Source: Cladobotryum mycophilum (taxonomy: Eukaryota > Ascomycota > Sordariomycetes > Hypocreales > Hypocreaceae). Taken from it: a stretch of DNA of 64,000 nt. Every line of letters begins with the position of its first letter. Position 1 is the first letter of the stretch. Below the pieces are notes generated by a model. That model ran no database searches. It had not been told where the DNA came from and saw only the letters and a list, made by a program, of their open reading frames with translations. Positions 22,401-34,956 of the stretch are shown here, in pieces. The position numbers were made by a program, and so were the translations under genes. The stretch spans positions 1,612,001 through 1,676,000 of the forward strand of contig CM071590.1 in assembly GCA_036429605.1 (NCBI GenBank), read 5' to 3'.

Positions 22401-24295
22401 CCAAACCCCCTCTGCCTCATCCTCGCAAGAACCGTGACGAAGATCCCAAAGCCAGCCAAGATGAGCGCGACATCCATCGCAAGGATTCCTCACGAAGCAG
22501 TTCTGGCGAGAAGTCAATACGAGTCAAATCAGAGGATAATGACGCCGAGATGCCTGATGCGCAGCAATTGAGGAATATTCCTGATTCTCGGGAGCGCAAG
22601 ATTCGCGAGGAAGATGAACAGGCCAAGAAAAAGGAACTCGCTGACCGAGAGGAGGCCAAGAGGGAAGAAGAACGAAGACGGGCGAGAATTGAGGAGAAAC
22701 GGAGGCGTGAACGCGAACGTGAACGCGAGCAAGAAGAGGCCCGTCAACGTGAAGAGGAAGAGAAGAAGAAGAAGGAGCAGGAAGAACGGGAGATTCAGAA
22801 AAAGCGAGAAGAAGAGGAAGCGCGTAAAATCCGTGAACAAGCTGAGCGCGACCGTCGTGAAGCTGAAGAAGCTGCGCGCCGGCAAGAGGAGGAGAGACGA
22901 CGCTTGGAAGAAGAAGAGAGGAAACGGGTAGAAGAAGAACGGAGAAAGGAGGAAGAAAAGAGGAGGAAGGAGAAAGAAGAGGAGGAACGGAAGAAGCGCG
23001 AAGAGGAAGAGCGGCTCCGCAAGGAACAGCTCGAGCGTGAGGCCGCCGAGGAGGCTCGACGACAACGTGAACGCGAAGAGGAGGAGCGTAAAGAACGCGA
23101 GCGTCGAGAACGTGCTCACCGTGAAGAAATGGAACGCAAACGGGCTGCCAGGGAAGCTGAACAAAAGCGACTTCGCGAAGAAGAAGAACGGGCTCGACTG
23201 GAGAAGCTTCCTCCCCTACTTCGCTGGCTCTCTACCGCACCCAATCCAAAGTCGGCTGCCATTGCTGAAAAGTTCAAGCAGATGTCGGGTGTGCGGTATG
23301 ATACAATACGCCCCGAAGCAAATAGAACACCAGAAGGTCGTGAACAGTGGGTTCTTAATACTCATGTGGCTTTGCTCTTAGGCGAGAAAGACTTGGAGCT
23401 GTCACGATGTAAGTGCTATTTACTCTGTCATTGTTACCCAAAAAAAAAAAAAAACTGGATTATGCTAACACCAACTCAGATCCCTCCTGGGAACGTATTC
23501 CGGTGTCTGAACTTGCCAAGATGACGATTTGGAGGACAGAAGGACCCCGATACTCCTTGGTTCACGAAAAGTTATGGGATCTTGGTCAGCAGTTACCTGG
23601 GTACTATGGTGATGAGGACCCATCTTCTATGAAGCTTGAGACGAAAGGTCGTCTGAAACAGGCAGCATGGGAGAAATTCCTCAATACAGACATGTTCTTT
23701 GTGAAGGTATGAATGCCCTTTATTTTGGATTATTTTGGACTGCATGGCTAACTCGTTGTCAGATATCCGATCTCATGTATATCATACCCAGCCTGCCACA
23801 TCTCCAAAACATCAAGCTAGCAGTGGAGTATCGGGAGTTGTTAGAAAATGAATCTCAGCTGAAGGGATGGAGTTCGTCCCAGAAGTGGAGAGAAGATCCA
23901 GAAGCAAGTCGCTACCATGGTTTCGCACCCCCACCAAATACTATCTTAATGGAGCGTTGGCTGGTGAGAAACTGCCGGTTCTTCACCAAACCAGCAAAAC
24001 ACCATTCCCAGACGCCAAAGCGCCGCGACGGGGACTGATCCGCGTTACCCCCGAGGATCCAGATTATAACCGCATCTGCATGGAACAGGGCCTTTCACAT
24101 CTCATCAAGGGCATGCAGACCCCGCCACATCTCTCAAATGGCATTCACTCTTCGCCCACGAGTCAACCGCTAGCCCTTCCGGCTAGAGCTACTGTCAACG
24201 GAATGAATGGTCACTTGGACTCGGATCCAGCAAAAGACGAAATAGTCTCGACCAATGGCGATCTGCCAAATGGTACTAACGGCTCATCCAGTTGA
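19460..24295 (+). CDS. HOS4: Set3-complex ankyrin-repeat subunit (HOS4-like)
   Basis: In yeast Hos4 is an ankyrin subunit of the Set3 histone deacetylase complex in the nucleus. The predicted protein has about 1569 aa. It opens with a disordered Ser/Gln/His-rich region (about 1-380). Ankyrin repeats cover about 388-510 (GNTPLQIAAINGCEDIVKLL, DTPLLDAVDNGHVGVVKLLL), with a second ankyrin-like group at about 570-690. A basic Ser-rich stretch contains an AT-hook-like KRGPGRPKK. A long Glu/Arg coiled coil covers about 1045-1240, and the conserved C-terminal domain includes SELAKMTIWRTEGP. Introns are 23409-23479 and 23707-23762. The frame slips by one base within 23928-23938 (C5 run): the upstream frame reads ...YHGFAPPP and the conserved end KYYLNGALAGEK...PEDPDYNRICMEQGLSHL is in the other frame. 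One more C would join them. Confidence 0.85.
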
Positions 24296-25179
24296 AATCT
24301 CATCTGGACGCATTGTATGGAAGCAAATTTTGGAAGATGTCATGTTGTATCATCTCACTATTGTCATTATTCTCTCGTTTCCTTGATCATTGTCATGTAT
24401 ATGTCCTTATAGACCGGAACTGGGGTTACGGGGGTTATGTCTCGTACACACGACACGCACACTACTACACACACAGCACACTCGCATTATGATTCCTCAG
24501 GGCGAGGAATGGGGGATGGTCTGGAGCCAGGTTTGGGATACTTTTGCAAAAAAAGAAAGAGAAAGGGCCGGGTTTCAGGTCTGCTCTTGAGCACAATTGG
24601 ATGGTTTTGCCCTTTTTTTGTTACAAAGAGACGTAAAGGTCAGGGACAGGGACACTCATGAGATGAAGGCGTTTTAGTGATGTCAAAGAGCTGAGAGAGA
24701 GTTGGGTGAGAGATACCTCTTGTATGGTTGTGGATAAGTAGGAGATGATGAAAGATATATACATATATATGATGAACTTTGTATCAAAACCGGTATACGT
24801 TTTGCAATGTGATTGATGAAAGAAGCCTTTGGTGGTGATGTTTCTCCAGATCATAGTCTTTATTTTGACATTGAACATTATTCAGCCCTTTGATCATGTT
24901 GCCAATATTGTATTATCTGATGATCCATTGTAAATAGGCTGTGATCCATATTGGCAAGCACCATCTTTGGGGTTTCCCTTCCAAATCAAGGTTGGCGCAC
25001 AATCTGACATCACCTACTAATTGGCCCGAAAATTTACCCCACCAATCCCACCAAAAGATTCCAACCGCCACCACTACGCACCAGAGTTTGATTCCATCCT
25101 TCAATCGATCGCGACAATCAAAGTCATCACCAAAGAATAATTAATCGTCGAGCAGCAGAGCGCTCGCTAAGCCGCCAAG
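24296..25179. other. Intergenic region HOS4 to RBG1
   Basis: Contains the 3' region of HOS4 and the promoter of the GTPase gene. I see no gene or notable structure except a CACACTACTACACACACAGC stretch near 24458. Confidence 0.5.
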
Positions 25180-26920
25180 ATGTCGACCACCGTGGAGAAG
25201 GTACTGTATATCGAAAGACGAAAGGATGGAATTGGTTTACTGATGCAATACAACCACAGATCAAGGATATCGAGGCCGAGGTATGCACCACCACCACTAC
25301 CATCGTTATCGAGAAGAAAAAACCAGACAAAAGAGCCTGCCCTACGAATCAGAATCATCATCGACGAACGGATCTAACGAATTTCCAATATAGATGGCCA
25401 AGACTCAAAAGAATAAGGCCACGTCCTATCACTTGGGTCAGCTCAAAGCCAAGCTGGCCAAGCTGAAGCGAGAACTCCTGACCCCGAGTGGCGGTGGAGG
25501 CGGCGCCGGCGCAGGCTTCGATGTAGCCAGAACGGGCGTTGCATCCATAGGATTCATCGGGTTCCCATCCGTCGGCAAGAGTACGCTGATGAGCAAACTG
25601 ACCGGCCAGCATTCTGAAGCCGCTGCGTACGAGTTCACAACCCTGACATCGGTGCCTGGTCAGGTCATTTACAACGGTGCGTTTGTGCTTCTCTCGGTCC
25701 ATGTTGGGTGCCGCAATTTCAGGGTCTAGATAATAGACGAAAACTTTTTTCTGGGCGCTTCCCAACAGATTCCGAGGCTTTTACGAAATAGGTTGAGCCA
25801 ACTAACTCAAAACCACAGGTGCCCCCTGCAGATCATTGATTTGCCCGGTATTATCGAGGGTGCAAAGGACGGTCGAGGAAGAGGTCGTCAGGTTATTGCC
25901 GTGGCCAAGACTTGCCACCTGATATTTATCGTCCTAGACGTCAACAAGCCCCTGACAGACAAAAGAGTCATCGAGAACGAACTTGAGGGTTTCGGAATCC
26001 GTATCAACAAGGAGCCTCCAAACATTACTTTTCGCAAGAAGGACAAGGGTGGCCTGAACATTACGAGCACCCAGCCGCTAACGCATATTGACAACGATGA
26101 GATCAGGGCTGTTATGAGCGAATATCGCATCAATTCCGCCGATATTACAATTCGTTGCGATGCCACAGTTGACGATCTTATCGACGTCATTGAGGCAAAG
26201 AGTCGAAGGTAAATCTTTTAGTCTCAATGTGTCGCATCGCATTCCTTGTGCGGTGCGACCACGTCTGTACGAGAGTTGGGTACTGACAAAGTTGGGCAGC
26301 TATATTCCTGTTGTCTACTGCCTGAACAAGATCGACTCGATCAGCATCGAAGAGCTCGACTTACTGTACCGAATCCCCAACGCAGTGCCAATCAGTTCCG
26401 AACACGGATGGAACCTTGACGAGCTCATGGAGGCCATGTGGGAAAAGCTGAGTCTCAAACGTGTTTACACCAAGCCCAAGGGCAAGCAGCCCGACTACTC
26501 AGCCCCGGTCGTTCTTAGGGCATCAAAATGTACCATTGAAGACTTTGTGAGTGTCCGAAAATTTCTGTGGTGGCACACACCAAACGGTTTGTTAACGTGA
26601 GACGCGTTACACGAATAGTGCAATGCCATTCACCGCAGCATTGTGGAACAGTTCAAGACAGCTGTTGTGTACGGCAAGTCGGTCAAGCATCAGCCGCAGA
26701 GGGTCGGCCTGGGTCATGAGTTGGAAGATGAGGATGTTGGTAAGTGTCGATCTACCCCTGACTGACCACCTCGCATTGGCGGAATGGGCATGTGTCCATG
26801 GACGAGACCCGGCCGAAAACGGCTCCGAGCTCGCTGCTGAACATCAGCGGGACAGACCGAGATGGAGTTAGATGCATGGCGTACTGATGATCACCAATAG
26901 TAACTATCGTCAAGCGATGA
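25180..26920 (+). CDS. RBG1: Developmentally regulated GTP-binding protein (DRG1/Rbg1)
   Basis: DRG1/Rbg1 is a cytoplasmic GTPase that pairs with the DFRP1/Tma46 zinc-finger protein on translating ribosomes. Seven exons were traced: 25180-25200 and 25260-25280 (21 nt each), 25394-25676, 25819-26208, 26300-26546, 26619-26739 and 26901-26920. Together they give 367 aa, the usual DRG1 length. Visible are G1 (GFPSVGKST), the switch region (YEFTTLTSVPG), G3 (IIDLPGIIEGAKDGRGRGRQ), the G4 NKID in YCLNKIDSISIE, and a C-terminal TGS domain (VYTKPKGKQPDYSAPVVLR). The end is VTIVKR. A one-base loss at the C5 run 25822-25826, just inside exon 4, breaks the frame between VIYNG and QIIDLPG. Six C would restore it. 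Confidence 0.9.
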
Positions 26921-29900
26921 TGAATCCGATTCGAAGACTTCAAAGTCACCATGGGAGGCCTGCTTGAGGAAGAGGCTCTTGCTCGGTCCCGGGAGCCGCG
27001 CCACGCGGGAGGGCTGCTACTTTGCGCATCTAATCCGGCTTTAGGCTCTGCCAAAAACTCGAGGATGTGCTTCAGCTTCGAACGGTTTGGGCTGAAAGGT
27101 GCATGAAATGCCGCCGGTTTTGGACGAAATGGCTACATGCACACCAAGGGCAAGACAGGGTAGGGCTGAGTGCCCATGTTTACGGCTGATTGCATGAGCA
27201 AAGGAAAGTCCTTGTGGTCAATGCGCGGAATCTCGAGACTCAACCAGGGCACAGGGAAGCGAAAAGAAGATATGATCGGCAGTGATTCCGGTGGACCCCC
27301 GGAGTATTGCTTGCGGACGAGAAGCAAACATGGCATGAAAAGATTGCGAATTCGGGGAATGGCGACAGGGGAACCCAGCTTTGGGTGTGGTAGGCCCCAC
27401 AATGGACAGTACCATTATGCAAAAGAAAAATGACGGCGAAGAAACAAGAAAGTAAACTTGTTTGCTTGCGTGCCAACCTGCTTGTGAGTGTGTGTGGGTG
27501 TTGTGTCGTGCCACGCCGTGTCACGTCGTGTATTATTCATCATTTTTGTGTATTTTCTGAACAAAAAAGCAATTATACAAACGTTGACATACATGCCTAG
27601 AACATGCAGAGTAGCAGCCCGTGTGTTCGACGCTCTCTCTATTGTCGGCAGGCACTTGGCCAATCAACCCAAGGCTGAAATCAGATGAGAAATCTTCAAT
27701 GGCGAACTCCCAGAAGCCGGGGTCTGTGTACTGTGGTCCTGCATAGCCGAGGGCCTCTCCATCTGCGGCCACGCTGCACAGGCAAATTGCCAGAGACCGC
27801 GGGGGGGATCGAAAGGTGAATGCAGGCACTTGATTCTAGATATTGGGGGGAGGGGAGAGGGGGAGGAAAGAAGCCTTTTCCCAGCTCTTGGGGCAACAAG
27901 GAGGGGAGGGGAAGAAGGACGGCAGCGAGGAGGGGGCGTGTACCAGAAAGGGCCCGTCCAGGCTGGCGGTTTAGACGCAAGACCGAGGGCCAGGAGGTGA
28001 TGATGGTGTGGGAACAGGGCAGAAAAGGCTTGGCTTGCATCTGCGGCGCTTAGTGTGGGTTGTAAGGCAGTCGCTGAATGGGGCAGCGAAAGACTGGTTG
28101 ATGAGATACGGAGCAAACTTCTTGTGGCAGGGCTCTGGTGAGAATTGGGGCCATCCAGGTCCAGCCTTTCAGAGAGCTTCTCTTGCCGCCCGGGAGGAGA
28201 GATGATGAGTGACGGTGGGTCAGCACAAAGAAAACGGACTAACATGCCTAGCGGCGACACATTCTATAGGCTCGAATTTGCGTATCACTCACTTACTCCA
28301 TAACCTATACTTGTAGCAAATGCTTGCTAACGTTTTTCTTCAATGGCATTTGTGTTTCCGGATGGTCAAAGAAGGGGAGGCCGAATCCATAGAGTACCTA
28401 AGTAGACATACCTCTCTGCAGAGGAAGACGGCTCGGCGAACAAGCTGGGCAGCAGCTGAGGGCCATGGAGAGTCAGAGACATCCAATGGATGTGGCACCT
28501 TACCAAAAAGGAGAAAGTCGAAGTCAACAAGCAAGCCACATCCATCTCTGAATGATGTATGTTTGTACCTCATACCTGGTCTCACGGCGGGATGGAATAC
28601 TTGTAGTAGCTGTTTGTCTTATGACGACTTTTGGTTCTTTGGACTGTGGCTGTTTCTAGATCAGGGTAGCATGTGCGGTGGGAGGTCTATGGACAGCGTA
28701 ACGGTGAGGGTTTACCTCCGTCCTTTTGCTAGTGAGTATTTGCTTCTTCGGCAAATGGGGGAAGTCGAGTTGAGGCGGCCATCGCGGGAGCGAGGATATT
28801 GGTGGCGCCTTGCATTTTGACAGGCCCAGCGCGCGGCGCGCTTCCTGGTCCATGCCCCCTGCGCATCCTCTTGAGAGGAGAGACGAGCTAGTTCGCCCGC
28901 AGCGGGGACGTGGAGGAATAGGGGCACAGACCATGATGTCGCCGGAGCAAACCAGATGAACAAACCTTGAAAGTTGATTTGCGAATGTTAGTGCAAGTAT
29001 GTACTGTTAATACGATTACAAGAATGAGTTCCACCATGAGATCTTGCGGATTGGGCTAGTGGATAAAGATGAAGAGGTGAGCAGGCAAGCATGGTATCTG
29101 ATGGTAGCTGCCAGAAAAAGAAGAAAAAGCCGAAAACCCAAGAGGTAGCTGAGAATTCTGCGACCCAGGAGACCTGGCGGTACCTGATGCAGGACGGCAT
29201 TCGAGTCTAAAGCCGTTTGTGCGAGCGTGCAAAGGCATGGCCGATCTTTGCATGTTGGCGGCCAGTTCGGCGACCATACTTACTTAGCCTCACATTGCTT
29301 CAGGAACAGAAGACGTCATCGCAAACAAGTGTTTGTAAGCTCTGGTGTTGATGAGTTTTGCCGAAGAGTCCCATAGTTGTACCGTACAGAGACTGAGAAT
29401 TGAGTATTAATTCGCCGACCATCATCACGAGGACGACATCCCATCGGGGTTAGGACGCGATCGAAGGATGCGATTGGCTATCGCGTGCAGCATCTCGAGC
29501 CAGTCATCGCTCACCTTATCGGCACTGGGCTGTCAGATGGACAGAATATCGGCATATTGCGTCGGGATTGGCCGCTGCCCACAATCTAATCATCGTAAAG
29601 AAGTATTTCGTTTCCAATTGGATTGAATACGCACCTCATCCTTATACAGTCTTCATACATATTAGTACATCGATCGTCCCCTAGTTGAAGACTTGGCCAA
29701 GGTTCTCTTAAGATTAAGCCAACGCGACGCGTCCGCACGGTTACCGAAATGAACAATAGTACTTTGTAGATGCATTTGAGTTGTTGGCTTTAGGGCAAAG
29801 TGGAAGTAATACCTTGCTCCACAGCTCTTGTACAAGTAGTTGTCGCTCATGACCTCTGGCTCTTGTCGACGGGTCGGCAATAGACGATGGGTTTGACTAG

Positions 29901-32900
29901 ATTGACGACAGTGCACTCTGTACGGAGTATGCTAATGCTAAAAGCTTGACCCCGGTCGGCAAGATATCTTCTTGCTGGATAGGTAGTACTTTGTCCAAGG
30001 TAGACTACCTGCAGGGTGCACCTTGACCAACAGTCTAATTGTAGGTACTGCTCGTTTCGGCGGTGGAAACAGCAAACCTTCTGATCAAGTTTTGCCATGT
30101 CGGACCGCATGGTGATGATGGTGTTGGAGCGGTCCGCTGGTTTGGCTGTCAGGTACAGACCTCCACAGCAAATGACCCAACAAGGATAGGCGGACTAGCG
30201 ATGTCAGGGATTAAGGGCTAACCTAACCAACTGGAATGAAGCCGGATAGCGGAAGCTACGCGTTTGGCTTGGACGCCACACGCTTTTTCCTTTCTTGACG
30301 GGTAGTTCCTCTTTCAAGGACAGCACTAAAACCAGCGACGAGAAGGGAGGAGACGGCAGATTTTTCATCTTGATGCCCAATTGTCTTTGACTTGTTCGGC
30401 GGAGTTCGGGAATTATGAAAGTCGGTGGTAGGGTAAACACCCCTTTTTGGAGGTATGAGCCCTGGCTTCTGAAATCGTTGATAACAGAAATACCAACGGG
30501 CTGAGCATCCCAAGTGTTCATGGCCCATTTCTGCCATGATTTGCACAGGCATTCTTACATGGCCCCATGCCTTGTGGTGGAATCGTGGTCAATGTAAGTT
30601 GTAACAGACTGAACCCTTGTGGGGAGCTTTGAACGTGTGAAACCTGTTTGTGATCTGAGACTGTATTCACGAGATTTTTCATGTCAGGCTGTATCGTCTT
30701 CCGGATGTAGAAGCAATTTCCCATAGCTAATAGAGTTTCGCTATCTCATGTTAGGATTCACTTGTGAGTCTTTATTTCATTTTACCCCCCTGTCTTGTGC
30801 GTCCGTGGTATGGTAGCACAGCAGCATTGGCATTATCGCGGCTTTTGATGACTGCCTAAACCCTTCAGTAGAGTGTAGCAAGAAGAAGGGGGAGAAAGAG
30901 AGAACGAGAAACAAGGAAATGGACAAGCTCCCACGAGATTAGCTGTTGATCGCGAGGTCGCCGAGTGGAGTCTGGTTGGAACATTCAACAGCCCGGCCCG
31001 GTCTGAGACCCAAAGGTGTAAGTCTTACTGTCCAGTGAAGATGGTCCATTCAGGAGCGCCGGCAGTTGTAAAAAATTTTCCTTCTTTTTCGAGAACTAAG
31101 TTTGATCTGCAGGAGACGGGAAATCGTTACTGTCCCGAGCTCCTCTGTCTGTTGGGGTGTCAAGCATCGGCTAGCTGCATTGTCGTAAATGGTCGAATGA
31201 CAGCATCTTCCCGGCTGCCAACACATTTCGTGATGTTGGGACCCATGCGTACATCAGGGGAGGAAAGAGATATCAAGCCGGGGGTGTTTGTGGGGGCGTC
31301 TGGGCATTTTGAAGAAGCGATAATAATTGAAGACAGATAATACCTTCGGCATATAGTTCTCAGTTAGATGGCATGTTCACAAAATGCTTAGCATCTAAAT
31401 CTATGGCCTATCAGTGCATTGTTTGGGTTGTGTCACACTGTGAGTTTTTGCTCCGTTGTATGAGTTGAGAAAGACACGGAATCCCTCCATTGTCTCTATT
31501 CCGGAAGAAGGCCCCTCACCGTCATTGTGGTCCATCTACCTAGTACCCCCCTCATGGGAGACAGCAAGGTTGTCGAAATTCTCGAATGGTAGAGTCATAC
31601 TGCTATGAGTACGTAAGATACCTGCAAGAAAGGAATGCGCCTTCTCTGACGCCTCGTTCACAGCTCAAACGAGGCGGTGCTAGCTGCGCGTCATCGAACA
31701 ATAGCCGCTGCCGTCAAGGGTTGAGGAAAAACTTCTCTGGAAGCAGAGATTTGCCGTCACAGCGACCATTGGCATTGATCTATATCGCCATGTGTGCCAT
31801 GATGATACCATACCTTTGTTGATAGCCCGGAAACGATGATGCTGGTCAAAGGTGATTTGCTCACTGGCCTCTTGTTTGCCATGGGTCTGGAAGGTTGGTG
31901 GTGGCTTGCCCAACATCTCGAGCCAATAGCTAACTCATTTTGGAGTGGATGGATGGGCTCCCCTGTCGGTATGGAGTATGGACGGACCTCCCGCGCTCCC
32001 ATGCTCTTGAACTTTACGTCCCATTGTGATCCATGATATGGAGCCGCTCCTAAGGTCGATCTGTGATGGAGGGGAGGCCAAAAGATGACCGAGAATACCG
32101 AAGCTTCAACAGCTTACTGTGTGCGCCCCGTCCGTTAGCACATGTCTGAGAGCTTGTATACGAAACTTGCTTCTTCCCTCCTCAATTTCCGAACTGATAA
32201 CCCTGGCTCGTGGTGAGCGGACCTGGGGTGGTGATGTCTCGGACAGAGACTACACCCGGAATCCAGCCTCGTTAAAGAAAAAAAGGAAAAAAATAAAGGT
32301 GAAGTCCGGCGACAACGCGAGCAGCTTTTGCTTGATAGCAGGTAAAATAATCCTAGAAAATTATGACAAAAGTTTTTATTCGCACACACATCATGTGGTT
32401 GTATATCTCGAACGGCCGATCGTCTTTTGTGGAGGGTGTTCTCGTAATGAAGTTCTAGGCACCACCTCCGTAAGCCCCTGTCGAATGCTTCTGGTAGGAG
32501 GGTGGAGTGAATGAGGAGAATGCCCAGGATGGAGGCTCTGGTTGGCCCTTGATATTGTACCAAATGGGTCGTAGTAACATTCCATCATGTACCAAGTAAT
32601 TAATCCATGAAAATGCTGCTTTGTCCTCAACATGCCTGTGTCCATTAGGATTATGATGATCAGTGAGGTACAGGGCAGTCTCGTAAACCGCTTCCCTATC
32701 CCATGATCAAAGGTTTCTTGACACCAACCTGAACCAACCAGAAAATACTTGTAGATCGCCAGCTGAAGCTCAATCGTTGATCTGGGAAAAAGGAAATATG
32801 TGAATGGACGGCGACCACTTGAAATGGGGGTCTAACCCAACGTTTCTGTTGCCAATCCAGGCATTAACGCGCTGCTCCCTTCTTGTCACCGATCAAAATG

Positions 32901-34956
32901 GGGGCTTCCTTTTTCTTTTCTTTTTCTTCTTCCTGGGCAGCTCTTTTACCCATGTACATATTTGTATGAGAGGAAAAACAGCATGGCTCGTTTCGTTGGG
33001 TTTCCCTGGGCAGACCCTCTGATTAAGATTGAGACTTCGCTGATAAGTCGGTTGAGACCCTGGCGACGAGGCAAACAGCCTTTTAGCCCTGGCTGGCAAA
33101 CAAGGACACACTCTCACACTGATTTTAGGCGTTGTAGAAGAATTTAATTTTTTCATAAGTGTGCATGAATGGAGTTCGTTGCCCTCCCCCAGATGGAGAG
33201 AAATTGTTGCTTGAACGCTCTCCCTCCCTGCCTGCCACCTTAGTACCTTCCCTTTGTCGCTGCTTCTCTACTCTGTACCTGTCTAGCATTGGGAGCGAAT
33301 ATGGAATCACGGAAGGTACGGGACAATAATGCTCCTATTTTCCGAAGTCGCACACAATTCAATATCTCCAACTTCAATTACCTACATGTACACATCCCAT
33401 TGAATAACATCTCTCTGTTGCTTCCTGTCCGCCTATGATGAATTCAGTACAGCGATCAATCAATCGAAGGGCCGTGCCGAGTATGCTCGTAGGCCGTCAC
33501 CATTTTTACGCCAGATTATCACGTCGATGCTCTCTTTTCTCATCCTCCAGCCCTGTTAGTCGTCGACCGGTCACTGGCTCGTTTGCAATGCCCAATCTCC
33601 TCTATGATCCATCCCCGTTCTTGCGCTCGTCTAGGGCATCTCGAATCACTCCGGTCTTAACTCTCCTAAGAGTATAGACTATTCCTTTCTTGGATCTAAT
33701 CCTACCCACCACCTTATAGAAACAAGGTACGATGTATGGAGTACGGAGTACATACAGGTTTGTTTTCTACAAAACACGCACGCCACGCTATGCCATGGTA
33801 GACATAGACAACTGATACACACGCAGGCATACACCTTTAATAACATGGTGTCTAACACCACGCCCTATCATCCTACACCCCACCCCCTTCTCGTGGCCCC
33901 TGCTCAGGGACCCTGGCCTAGTTACAGTCTTCGATGCATGAGCCTGCATACAAAGTACATACAGGCCAACGTCCCATTGCCTTCGTACATAATGTAGTCT
34001 AATATCTCCAGCTGCGCGCATCTTGATGGTAGCTCGATGCCCTGTCTGCGCTGGTTACTCCTCGTTTACAGAAATACTACTCGCCTTGCCGTGCCCTGGA
34101 CCAACAGCACCCGGATTGCGCTTGTCAGATCTTCATACATACGACTAATACACACTGGGAGCCCATCACCATTCGAAGCTGGGGCTGGTTTCGCTCCGGT
34201 ACTTCTTCCATCATCCAGAGCCGTCAACGCCACTGGACACCACAAGCGCTCTCTTGCTTCCTGTGCTGATGAGAGCCACTTCCTTTCTCCGCAAAGCCCG
34301 CATCTGTCCCCGACAAATATTCTGTTAGCATCTTTCTAACACACCCCCACGAAAACAAGTAAACGGTGAAGCAACGTCCCGTCTGTCTCACCAGACCGTT
34401 ACGGCGTGCTAAGTGAGCCCACCAGCGGGTCTCGAATACTTGAACAGTCCGAACGACTGACAAAGTAGGGCTGACCTGCAAAGGCACGGATTCTTCTTCA
34501 TTACCCCAGGCTCCACGTCTTGTCTTTGTGAAGTAGCCCAGGCAGAACTCGTTGGCGAACCCCTCACCAACAACCTCATCACTCGAATATCTTTTCATCT
34601 CATCGAAGCTTTATACTCCAGCAGTTGAGCATTTACTCGAGTCGAATCGGTCTCACCAATCCTCCCGCTTCCGTCGGACTTTCATCTACAAGACGAATGC
34701 CTATCCTCCGCGTTCAACGTTCATGAGGTTAGTCCCTGTTCTTATCTTTGAACGCCATGTTTTCGTTCTTTGGTTATCATTGTTTCGGTTACGGCTTGCG
34801 CGGAGTGGTTTCGAAGGATGCTGTGGCCAGTCTTTCGTCTACACCAAATGATGAACTCTTCTGTTTTATCCTTTGGCTTCTTTGCTAACAAAATTTGATT
34901 TAGTTCAGTTGCATCCGCCGACACCCAGCAATAGACTGGGTAACGCATGAAAAGGA
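26921..34956. other. 8-kb gene-poor region
   Basis: Between the stop of RBG1 and the CENP-B-type gene I find no ORF, on either strand, that shows a domain, signal peptide or convincing exon chain. Open frames are short and look random. The sequence is not simple-repeat rich and not obviously AT-rich or RIP-like. The distal part is likely promoter and leader of the gene at 34957. Small multi-intron genes could have been missed by eye. Confidence 0.45.
34728..34903 (+). other. Probable intron in the 5' leader of the CENP-B-type gene
   Basis: A donor (GTTAGT) at 34728 and an acceptor (TTTAG) ending at 34903 enclose 176 bases with a perfect GCTAAC branch site at about 34884. Splicing would create a short upstream ORF (ATG at about 34723, stop before the main ATG at 34957). 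Inferred from signals only. Confidence 0.4.

Noticed and set aside
22529..23164. 211-aa Phe/Leu-rich minus-strand ORF resembling a membrane protein
   Set aside because: It is the complement of GAA/GAG-rich coiled-coil codons in HOS4.
27664..28260. 198-aa minus-strand ORF rich in Pro and Ser
   Set aside because: Composition follows a G-rich plus strand; no family resemblance or conserved motif seen.
30950..31015. tRNA-like string GTCGCCGAGTGGAG
   Set aside because: No acceptor pairing, no T-loop GGTTCGA box and no plausible anticodon arm.
26921..34956. RIP-degraded transposon block
   Set aside because: No marked AT bias or TpA excess was visible by eye, and no transposase or reverse transcriptase fragments were found in any frame.
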